Positions 1-5,132 of a stretch of 5,132 nt of DNA are shown here, in pieces. Source of the DNA: Alphaproteobacteria bacterium (GTDB taxonomy: Bacteria > Pseudomonadota > Alphaproteobacteria > Puniceispirillales > UBA1172); contig JALRFL010000221.1 in NCBI GenBank assembly GCA_023259875.1, positions 1 through 5,132 on the forward strand, written 5' to 3'. Below the pieces are notes generated by a model. The model made no database searches. It was not told the origin of the DNA and saw nothing but the letters and a program-made list of their open reading frames with translations. A program made the translations under genes and the position numbers. How positions within the stretch are numbered: the stretch's first letter is position 1; every line of letters begins with the position of its first letter.

Positions 1-27
1 TTTTGCCTTTTGAGGGTATCGCTGGCT

Positions 28-55
28 TTGCAATCACGCAAAAACGGCGTATATC
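28..55 (+). promoter_or_regulatory. Possible promoter of dapF, perhaps giving a leaderless mRNA
   Basis: TTGCAA (28-33) and TATATC (50-55) are 16 bases apart and match the sigma-70 hexamers at four positions each. Transcription would begin about 7 bases after the -10, at or beside the dapF ATG at 62. No Shine-Dalgarno-like sequence lies in the bases just before that ATG, which fits a leaderless message. Both hexamers are imperfect and only 61 bases of upstream sequence are visible, so this is a weak inference. Confidence 0.22.
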
Positions 56-61
56 GGCATC

Positions 62-919
62 ATGGAACTGATTTTTGAGAAAATGCACGGCCTTGGCAAT
101 GATTTTGTCATTTTCGATCAGGCGGATCAATACGCGGTTGATGCTATCACGGCACAAGCCGCTGCGATTGCCGATCGCCGGCGCGGTGTGGGCTGTGACC
201 AGATTCTCATCATCACTCAAGCGGCGGAAACAGACGCTAGGCTAATGATTCTCAACAGTGATGGCTCTAAGGCGGAGGCCTGCGGTAATGGCACGCGCTG
301 TGTGGCAGAAGTCTTGATGCGCCGTCTGGGCAAGGATCATGTGGCTATGATCAGTGACGGCGGCAAGCTAGAAGCGTGGCGGTCAGGACAGGCAGAGGTG
401 TCTGTCAATATGGGGCAACCTCGCTTTGGCTGGCAAGAGATTCCCCTGCGGCAAGCCGCCGATACATCCGCCTTAGCTGTTCATGAGGATTTGCCAGCCG
501 CGATGGTGATTAATATTGGCAATCCCCATTGTATCTTTGTCGTGCCAGACGCAGAGGCGGCCCCTGTGGCAGATCTTGGCCCTGTGATAGAAACCCACCC
601 CATGTTTCCCCAAAAAACCAATGTTGAGTTTATTAGCCTGATAGATAAGGATCATATCCGCATGAGGGTATGGGAACGCGGCGCAGGGATCACCTCGGCT
701 TGCGGCAGTGGGGCGACGGCGGCGGCAATTGCGGCGCATCGGCTTGGTTTAACTTCACCGCAGGTCAAAGTTGAGCTGGATGGCGGACAGCTGATGATTG
801 ATTGGCGTGAAGACGGCGCTATCATGACTGGCCCGGTTAGTGATGTGTTTCAAGGGCGGTTGACACTTCCCTTAGCACAGCGTCAATCTTTTGCTTCCGC
901 AAAGGGTCAATCCTCATGA
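62..919 (+). CDS. dapF: Diaminopimelate epimerase DapF
   Basis: Cytoplasmic, cofactor-independent racemase that converts LL-diaminopimelate to meso-diaminopimelate, the precursor of lysine and of the peptidoglycan cross-link. The 285-residue length is normal for the family. The N-terminus has the family signature KMHGLGNDFV (residues 7-16). The two catalytic cysteines of the two-base mechanism sit in the expected places: C74 in EACGNGTRC and C214 in SACGSGA. Further family landmarks are NSDGS (65-69), GNPHCIF (153-159), N187 and ERGAG (206-210). The start at 62 puts seven residues before KMHGLG, as in relatives; the next Met (residue 8) lies inside the motif and is too late. No convincing ribosome-binding site precedes it. 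The stop overlaps the mtaB start by 4 bases (ATGA, 916-919), so the two are probably translationally coupled. Nothing suggests truncation or loss of activity. Confidence 0.97.
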   Translation: MELIFEKMHGLGNDFVIFDQADQYAVDAITAQAAAIADRRRGVGCDQILIITQAAETDARLMILNSDGSKAEACGNGTRCVAEVLMRRLGKDHVAMISDGGKLEAWRSGQAEVSVNMGQPRFGWQEIPLRQAADTSALAVHEDLPAAMVINIGNPHCIFVVPDAEAAPVADLGPVIETHPMFPQKTNVEFISLIDKDHIRMRVWERGAGITSACGSGATAAAIAAHRLGLTSPQVKVELDGGQLMIDWREDGAIMTGPVSDVFQGRLTLPLAQRQSFASAKGQSS

Positions 920-2196
920 CGCGAGGCGCAAAAATAGAAACCTTTGGGTGCCGCTTGAACAGCTGGGAAAGTGAGGTTATTCGTGAGCATACCTCACAGC
1001 CGGGGTTTGATGAGATGGTGGTGATCAACACCTGCGCTGTGACCGCAGAGGCGGAGCGTCAAGCGCGGCAATTGATCCGCAAAACCAGACGCCAGCGCCC
1101 TGATGCTAAGATTGTTGTCACCGGATGTGCCGCCCAGATCAATCCTTCCGCTTGGCAAGCGATGGCCGAGGTGGACGCCGTCATAGGCAATCATGAAAAG
1201 CTGAATGCGGATCATTGGCGCAGATTAGCCACCACCAATTCTGATGCTTTGCCGTCTCTTATCGGGGATATTATGACGGTGCGTGAAGTCGCACCGCATA
1301 TGTTAGGCGGTTTTGATCATCATAGCCGCGCCTTTGTTCAGATTCAGCAAGGCTGTGATCATCGCTGTACCTTTTGCATTATTCCCTACGGGCGTGGGGT
1401 CAGCCGATCTGTGCCTACCCCTCAAGTGGTTGCCCAAATTCGTAAATTGGTCGAATCTGGTGTCCAAGAGGTGGTGTTGACAGGGGTCGATATGTCTTCA
1501 TGGGGGCGCGATCTGGCAGGTGGTCAAGGGGCGGCGCCAGTGTTAGGGCAATTGGTAGGGGCTATTCTTAGGGCAATACCAGAATTGCCGCGTCTGCGCC
1601 TGTCTTCGCTTGATCCAGCTGAGGTGGATGAGGATTTGCGGCGGCTGATTGGTGAGGAGGCGCGGCTTATGCCGCATCTGCACCTATCGGTTCAACATGG
1701 CGATGCATTGATATTGAAACGCATGAAACGCCGCCACAGCCCCGAAGATTTGATCCGGCTTGTTGATGATTTGCGCCAGCGGCGTCCCGATGTGGTGTTT
1801 GGTGGGGATATCATTGCTGGTTTTCCCACCGAAGATAACGCCGCGCATCACCGCAGCATGGATTTGATGGAAGCCTTAGATATTAGCTGGCTTCATGTGT
1901 TTCCTTATTCTGCCCGAGAAGGAACGCCAGCGGCAAAAATGCCAGCGGTGGCGGCACAAACGATTCGTGAACGCGCTGCCGCTTTACGGGAACTTGCTGA
2001 CCGTCAAGCCCAACGCCAGATGGATCGCATGATTGGTCAGGATGATGAGGTTGTGATGGAAACTGGCGGCGTTGCCCATACCCGACAATTTGGCAAAGTG
2101 AAGATGCTCAATCCTACGCTTAAGGCTGGGCAATTATATCCTGTTCGTATCGTGAAAAGGTATCAGCACTTTTTAGAAGCGGAGCTAAGAATATGA
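916..2196 (+). CDS. mtaB: tRNA t6A37 C2-methylthiotransferase MtaB (radical SAM)
   Basis: Adds a methylthio group at C2 of N6-threonylcarbamoyladenosine-37 in tRNAs reading ANN codons, giving ms2t6A and stabilising codon pairing. The family domains appear in order. The N-terminal UPF0004/MTTase domain (about 5-105) carries the three cysteines that ligate the auxiliary 4Fe-4S cluster: C12 in TFGCRLN, C40 in NTCAVT and C71 in VTGCAAQ. The radical SAM domain (about 133-365) has the CxxxCxxC motif at C147, C151 and C154. A C-terminal TRAM-like segment (about 370-425) probably binds tRNA. The GCRLNSWESE start and the GCDHRCTFCIIPYGRG motif fit MtaB better than MiaB or RimO, although the three subfamilies are close. 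AAAGGG (901-906) nine bases upstream is a plausible ribosome-binding site. The gene overlaps dapF and ftsY by 4 bases each, and no key residue is missing. Confidence 0.92.
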   Translation: MTRGAKIETFGCRLNSWESEVIREHTSQPGFDEMVVINTCAVTAEAERQARQLIRKTRRQRPDAKIVVTGCAAQINPSAWQAMAEVDAVIGNHEKLNADHWRRLATTNSDALPSLIGDIMTVREVAPHMLGGFDHHSRAFVQIQQGCDHRCTFCIIPYGRGVSRSVPTPQVVAQIRKLVESGVQEVVLTGVDMSSWGRDLAGGQGAAPVLGQLVGAILRAIPELPRLRLSSLDPAEVDEDLRRLIGEEARLMPHLHLSVQHGDALILKRMKRRHSPEDLIRLVDDLRQRRPDVVFGGDIIAGFPTEDNAAHHRSMDLMEALDISWLHVFPYSAREGTPAAKMPAVAAQTIRERAAALRELADRQAQRQMDRMIGQDDEVVMETGGVAHTRQFGKVKMLNPTLKAGQLYPVRIVKRYQHFLEAELRI

Positions 2197-3119
2197 GCTT
2201 TTTTGGGCGCCTCAAAGCTGGGCTAGGAAAAACCGCCTCGCGGTTAACAGAGACGATCACCTCTGTGGTGAAAAAGAAAAAACTGGATCAAGACACCCTT
2301 GATGATTTGTTTGATGCGTTGCTGATGGCTGATTTAGGGATGGAGGCCACGGAAAAGCTGATTAAGGATTTGAAATCCAAACGCTTTGATACCGAAGTAT
2401 CCCCTGAGGAAATTAAAGAAACCCTTGCAGAAGGCGTGGCAGAGATACTAGGGCCTATCGCTGTGCCATTACAGCCGAATGCGGCGCATCGCCCCTTTGT
2501 TGTGCTTATGGTTGGTGTTAATGGGTCGGGAAAAACGACTACCGCAGGAAAGCTTGCGGAATTGTGGCAGTCTGAAGGAAAAACCGTCATGATGGCCGCC
2601 GCCGATACCTTTCGTGCCGCGGCGATTGACCAGTTAAAGATTTGGGGTGAACGCACAGGATGTGAAGTGATCCATGGTGAGCCGGGGGGTGATGCCGCGG
2701 CGATTGCCTATCAAGGGCTGGAAAAGGCCATAGCGCAAAATGCTGATATCCTCATTATTGATACCGCAGGGCGACTTCAGGCGCGTCAAGAATTGATGGA
2801 TGAACTGGCAAAAATCAGACGAGTTCTGGAAAAGAAAGGCGTTGATGCGCCTCATGCCTCAATCCTTGTTTTGGATGGTACGGTTGGGCAGAACGCGATC
2901 TCACAGGTCAAAGCCTTTAATGAGGCAACGCCTCTATCCGGTTTGATTGTTACCAAATTGGATGGCAGCGCGCGTGGGGGGATTGTGGTTGCGCTGGCGG
3001 AACAGTTTGGTCTGCCGGTTCATGCTGTTGGTGTTGGGGAAACAAAAGAAGACCTCAAGCCGTTTGAAGCGCTAGATTTTGGTAAAGCCTTAGTGGGGCT
3101 AAGCGAACATAGCGATTAA
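2193..3119 (+). CDS. ftsY: Signal recognition particle receptor FtsY
   Basis: Membrane-associated SRP GTPase. It docks with Ffh on ribosome-nascent chain complexes and hands them to the SecYEG translocon. The N domain (about 25-95) precedes the G domain (about 100-300). GTPase motifs: G1 GVNGSGKTTT (108-117), G2 DTFRAAA (138-144), G3 DTAGR (190-194), G4 TKLDG (254-258) and the closing GVGE (280-283). At 308 residues it lacks the long acidic A domain of E. coli FtsY. Membrane contact probably relies on the N-terminal amphipathic segment FFGRLKAGLGKTASRL (3-18), a targeting element known in short FtsY proteins. GGAG (2181-2184) lies eight bases before the ATG and supports this start. The ATG overlaps the mtaB stop (ATGA, 2193-2196). 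Ffh was considered and excluded, because there is no M domain and the G2 motif is DTFRAAA rather than the RPAA type. Confidence 0.96.
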   Translation: MSFFGRLKAGLGKTASRLTETITSVVKKKKLDQDTLDDLFDALLMADLGMEATEKLIKDLKSKRFDTEVSPEEIKETLAEGVAEILGPIAVPLQPNAAHRPFVVLMVGVNGSGKTTTAGKLAELWQSEGKTVMMAAADTFRAAAIDQLKIWGERTGCEVIHGEPGGDAAAIAYQGLEKAIAQNADILIIDTAGRLQARQELMDELAKIRRVLEKKGVDAPHASILVLDGTVGQNAISQVKAFNEATPLSGLIVTKLDGSARGGIVVALAEQFGLPVHAVGVGETKEDLKPFEALDFGKALVGLSEHSD

Positions 3120-3313
3120 TGGGCTTTGTTCTTGACATTCATGCCATTTTGCTTCATTCCTCTGCCTCAGCCCGATTGCGAAAACGCGGTGACGGCGAAA
3201 AAGGCATCATTAAGATCTATGCCACCACAAACCCTAGCGGGTTCCGTTTGTCCCTGAAAGCAGGCACAGACGCCGTTGGTGTTTGTTTGCCCTTTACGGT
3301 TGGGCTGGCATAA
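3119..3313 (+). CDS. Doubtful small ORF after ftsY, hypothetical
   Basis: A 64-codon ORF whose ATG shares one base with the ftsY stop (TAATG, 3117-3121), an arrangement compatible with translational reinitiation. It fills most of the ftsY-ffh gap. I do not recognise the protein. The N-terminal part is mildly hydrophobic (VLDIHAILL), a basic patch follows (RLRKRGDGEKG, about 20-30), and the rest shows no clear motif, signal peptide or membrane helix. There is no Shine-Dalgarno sequence of its own, and its 3' end overlaps the candidate ffh promoter block. Codon choice is not obviously unlike the neighbours, but 64 codons is too short to judge. It could be a real small protein, a decayed gene or chance open sequence; chance is at least as likely as a gene. 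Confidence 0.25.
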   Translation: MGFVLDIHAILLHSSASARLRKRGDGEKGIIKIYATTNPSGFRLSLKAGTDAVGVCLPFTVGLA

Positions 3314-3314
3314 A
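3287..3314 (+). promoter_or_regulatory. Candidate ffh promoter with extended -10
   Basis: TTGCCC (3287-3292) and CATAAA (3309-3314) are separated by 16 bases, each matching the sigma-70 consensus at four of six positions. TGG immediately before the -10 gives an extended -10 (TGn) arrangement. Transcription would start near 3321, leaving a leader of about 25 bases that includes the ffh ribosome-binding site. A similar block precedes rpsP, which raises confidence a little. The prediction rests on sequence resemblance only. Confidence 0.3.
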
Positions 3315-3345
3315 CAGATGAAGAAAGGCCATTCAGGCAGGTCAT

Positions 3346-4848
3346 ATGTTTGAGAGCTTGAGCGAAAAATTAGGATCAGTCTTTGATCGGTTGCGGGGTC
3401 GCGGCGCGCTTTCTGAAGCCGATGTCGATACCGCCCTGCGTGAGGTGCGTGTCGCCCTGATTGAGGCCGATGTCGCATTACCCGTGATCAAATCCTTTAT
3501 GACGACCGTGAGGGAACAAGCGGTAGGAAGTGATGTTCTCAAATCTGTCACGCCTGGGCAAATGGTCATTAAAATTGTTAATGATGCTCTTGTTGGGATG
3601 CTTGGGCCGGATGATGTTCCGCTGAATTTAAATGCCGCGCCGCCAGCGATTATTCTGATGGTGGGATTGCAAGGGAGCGGTAAGACCACCACCTCGGGTA
3701 AATTGGCTCGACTGCTTCATCAAAAAGAGAAAAAATCTGTCATGCTGGCTTCGCTTGATGTGTCGCGGCCAGCGGCGCGTGAACAGTTGCGGCTGTTGGG
3801 TGAACAAGCCGGTGTTGGGGTTGTTCCTGAACAAGATAACGATACCCCGGTGATGATCACCAAGCGCGCGATAGAGGCCGCGCGGCTGAAATCGTCGGAT
3901 GTGCTTATCCTTGATACCGCTGGCCGAACGACGATTGATACCGCTCTCATGGCTGAGGTTAAAGAGATTGCTAAACTGGCAAAGCCAGTTGAAATATTGC
4001 TAGTGGCTGATGCCATGACAGGCCAAGACGCGGTGACAACCGCAACCGCCTTTAACGAAGCGATTGATATTACCGGCATCATTTTGACAAGGGCGGATGG
4101 GGATTCTCGCGGTGGCGCGGCTTTGTCCATGCGCCATGTTACCGGTTGCCCGATTAAATATCTGGGTGTTGGGGAAAAACAAGATGCACTCGAAGCCTTT
4201 AGCGCAGAACGCATGGCTGGGCGTATCCTTGGTATGGGGGATGTTGTCGGGCTAGTTGAAAAAGCCGCTGAAACCATCGAAGCCGAGGAAGCGGAGCGCA
4301 TGGCCAAGCGCATGGCCAAAGGTCAGTTTGACATGACGGACTTCCTTGCCCAGTTACGCCAGCTTAAGAAAATGGGCGGTATGGGCGGATTGCTTGGGCT
4401 TCTGCCCGGCATTGGCAAGATGCAAAAAGCAATTAAAGCCGCAGGCATTGACGATAGTTTTTTTAACCGCCAAGAGGCCATTATTCTGTCTATGAATAAA
4501 AAAGAACGGCGTCAGGTTGCGCTTCTCAATGCCTCAAGACGCCGCCGGATTGCCGAAGGATCAGGAACCTCAGTTCAGGATGTCAATAAACTGGTCAAGC
4601 AATATCAGGATATGGCGAAAATGATGAAACGGCTAGGCAAGGCTGGCGGAAATGATCCAGCGGCGCTGGCCTCAATGTTTGGTGGCGGCCCCGGGGGTGA
4701 GGCTGGAGCCGCGCCTGGTGAGATGCCAGATTTATCAAAACTTGGTGGGGGGTTTCCCGGAATGGGTGGCGGCTTGCCAGGTTTAGGTGGGGGTTTCCCC
4801 GGGTTAGGGGGTTTGCCTCGACCCGGAAGTCGGAAAAAGAAACGCTGA
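3346..4848 (+). CDS. ffh: Signal recognition particle protein Ffh (SRP54)
   Basis: Protein subunit of the bacterial SRP. It binds 4.5S RNA and hydrophobic signal sequences at the ribosome, then pairs with FtsY in a GTP-dependent complex. Domains: N (about 1-90), G (about 98-295) and M (about 300-435). GTPase motifs: G1 GLQGSGKTTT (107-116), G2 DVSRPAA (138-144), G3 DTAGR (190-194), G4 TRADGD (248-253) and GVGEK (274-278). The M domain has the glycine/methionine-rich finger loop (MGGMGGLLGLLPG, 343-355) and the RNA-binding SRRRRIAEGSGTSV (397-410). The last 50 or so residues form a Gly/Pro/Phe-rich tail with seven-residue repeats, ending in the basic SRKKKR. At 500 residues it is somewhat longer than E. 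coli Ffh (453), because of the tail. The start is supported by MFESLSEKLG, a typical Ffh N-terminus, and by AGGCAGG (3335-3341) four bases upstream. The gene for its partner FtsY lies just upstream. Confidence 0.97.
   Translation: MFESLSEKLGSVFDRLRGRGALSEADVDTALREVRVALIEADVALPVIKSFMTTVREQAVGSDVLKSVTPGQMVIKIVNDALVGMLGPDDVPLNLNAAPPAIILMVGLQGSGKTTTSGKLARLLHQKEKKSVMLASLDVSRPAAREQLRLLGEQAGVGVVPEQDNDTPVMITKRAIEAARLKSSDVLILDTAGRTTIDTALMAEVKEIAKLAKPVEILLVADAMTGQDAVTTATAFNEAIDITGIILTRADGDSRGGAALSMRHVTGCPIKYLGVGEKQDALEAFSAERMAGRILGMGDVVGLVEKAAETIEAEEAERMAKRMAKGQFDMTDFLAQLRQLKKMGGMGGLLGLLPGIGKMQKAIKAAGIDDSFFNRQEAIILSMNKKERRQVALLNASRRRRIAEGSGTSVQDVNKLVKQYQDMAKMMKRLGKAGGNDPAALASMFGGGPGGEAGAAPGEMPDLSKLGGGFPGMGGGLPGLGGGFPGLGGLPRPGSRKKKR
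4744..4806 (+). repeat. Three 21-base in-frame repeats coding for GGGxPGx in the Ffh tail
   Basis: Residues 467-487 of Ffh are three consecutive seven-residue units, GGGFPGM, GGGLPGL and GGGFPGL, followed by a degenerate fourth (GGLPRPG). At the DNA level they are diverged, G-rich 21-base units. The number of units may vary between strains through slippage. Gly/Pro/Met-rich tails are known in Ffh proteins; this one is probably flexible. Confidence 0.8.
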
Positions 4849-4860
4849 TCCGGTTTGGAT

Positions 4861-4869
4861 TGGCATAAG
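4861..4869 (+). promoter_or_regulatory. Candidate extended -10 promoter element upstream of rpsP
   Basis: TGGCATAAG in the 58-base ffh-rpsP gap reads as an extended -10 (TGn plus CATAAG, four of six matches to TATAAT). No good -35 lies 16-18 bases upstream, which an extended -10 can tolerate. Transcription would start near 4876, leaving a leader of about 30 bases with a strong ribosome-binding site. The surrounding block resembles the one before ffh. No terminator-like hairpin separates ffh from rpsP, so read-through is also likely. Confidence 0.28.
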
Positions 4870-4906
4870 CAACAACGCTTCATGTGTTTCAAGGAAAGGA
4901 AAAAAC

Positions 4907-5068
4907 ATGGCATTGAAAATTAGACTTGCTCGTGGTGGCGCCAAAAAACGGCCTTTTTACCGTATTGTCGTTGCTGAGGCTTCATCACCACGGGATGGCC
5001 GTTTTGTAGAACGCATCGGGTCTTATAACCCTATGCTTCCATCAGGTCATGATGATCGGGTGATTGTC
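4907..5068 (+). CDS. rpsP: Ribosomal protein bS16, N-terminal part, interrupted
   Basis: Small-subunit protein that binds 16S rRNA and helps assemble the 30S body. Residues 1-54 match the family well: MALKIRLARGGAKKRPFYRI (1-20), then VVAEASSPRDGRF (21-33) and IGSYNPMLP (37-45), ending DDRVIV (49-54). AAAGGA (4895-4900) sits six bases before the ATG and supports the start. The frame stays open to the window edge (through codon 75), but after V54 the residues become Ser/Lys-rich (GSSASSGKDG) and lose the expected region resembling D-E-E-R-I-K-Y-W-L. Neither other forward frame restores it, so a simple frameshift does not explain the break. The downstream bases read instead as an unrelated gene on the other strand. 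In relatives rpsP follows ffh and is followed by rimM and trmD, none of which is visible here. Confidence 0.88.
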
Positions 5069-5130
5069 GGATCCTCAGCGTCCTCGGGCAAAGACGGGAT
5101 CAAATCCAAAGCGGTTTCAACATCGGCCTT
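5062..5130 (-). CDS. Fragment of an RND-family efflux permease, partial at both ends
   Basis: Read on the minus strand from 5130 downward, this stretch encodes 23 residues starting KADVETALDLIPSLPEDAE and ending DPTI. The pattern DVxxALDxIxxLPEDAExPxI is characteristic of the periplasmic porter region of AcrB-like RND transporters, inner-membrane pumps driven by proton influx. The frame stops five codons later (TGA, 5047-5049), inside the rpsP-like sequence, as expected if two unrelated pieces are joined. Only a short fragment is visible and the family call rests on recalled motif similarity. The window end truncates the upstream part of the gene. It could instead be a chance reading, but it fits much better than any forward frame. 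Confidence 0.55.
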
Positions 5131-5132
5131 TG

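Noticed and set aside
3..71. Open frame that could be the C-terminus of an upstream gene overlapping dapF
   Set aside because: Only 22 codons are visible (ending SASWN) and no family is recognisable; the other strand is also open across much of these bases. It cannot be supported.
3132..3137. TTGACA as the -35 of a promoter after ftsY
   Set aside because: The hexamer is perfect, but nothing like TATAAT lies 16-18 bases downstream (the 17-spaced hexamer is CATTCC).
3230..3243. Perfect 5-base hairpin AACCC-TAGC-GGGTT as a terminator after ftsY
   Set aside because: The stem is short and is not followed by a run of T (CCGTTTG follows), so intrinsic termination is not supported.
3120..3345. 4.5S SRP RNA gene (ffs) between the two SRP protein genes
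   Set aside because: The conserved GGAAG/GAGCAGCC tetraloop region and a long hairpin are absent from this gap.
3720..4319. 199-codon open frame on the minus strand within ffh
   Set aside because: It is wholly inside a well-supported ffh and its product is Ser/Ala/Thr-rich low-complexity sequence with no recognisable domain. It is the antisense shadow of ffh.
4605..4913. Proline-rich open frame on the minus strand (PGKPPPKPGKPPP)
   Set aside because: It is the antisense reading of the Gly-rich repeats in the Ffh tail; the proline pattern follows from the complementary GGN codons.
5069..5074. GGATCC (BamHI site) at the rpsP break as a cloning junction
   Set aside because: The minus-strand RND reading runs through the site without a break (codons for E-D-P), so the site belongs to that gene and the join lies to its left. 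A ligation at the site is less likely than a microhomology join.
5069..5132. Simple frameshift in rpsP
   Set aside because: Neither of the other two forward frames gives the expected bS16 C-terminal sequence.

Overview
The window is a housekeeping stretch of a bacterial chromosome, most likely alphaproteobacterial. The signs are the order dapF-mtaB-ftsY followed by ffh-rpsP, a short FtsY without the long acidic A domain, an Ffh with TRxDGD in place of TKxDGD and a Gly/Pro/Phe-rich tail, and a bS16 that begins MALKIRLARGGAKKRPFYRI. The lineage is inferred from recalled family patterns. No search was run, and I would not name a genus.

Layout, all genes on the + strand: a 61-base leader with a possible promoter; dapF (lysine/peptidoglycan precursor synthesis); mtaB (tRNA A37 methylthiotransferase); ftsY (SRP receptor GTPase). 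These three are joined by two 4-base ATGA stop/start overlaps, which suggests one translationally coupled transcript. A 226-base gap follows; it holds a doubtful 64-codon ORF and a candidate ffh promoter. Then come ffh (SRP54 GTPase), a 58-base gap, and the first 54 codons of rpsP (ribosomal protein bS16).

FtsY and Ffh are the two related GTPases that dock to deliver ribosome-nascent chain complexes to the membrane. bS16 and MtaB act in ribosome assembly and decoding, so most of the window serves translation and protein export. DapF supplies meso-diaminopimelate.

I see no previously undescribed system. The most unusual signal is at the right edge. rpsP stops matching its family after about codon 54 (near 5068). 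From there to the end, the sequence reads well on the opposite strand as a fragment of an RND efflux-pump permease. That is either a chimeric join (amplification or assembly) or a real inverted rearrangement. The second notable signal is a similar block of about 20 bases, containing TGGCATAA, a short distance upstream of both ffh and rpsP; it resembles an extended -10 promoter.
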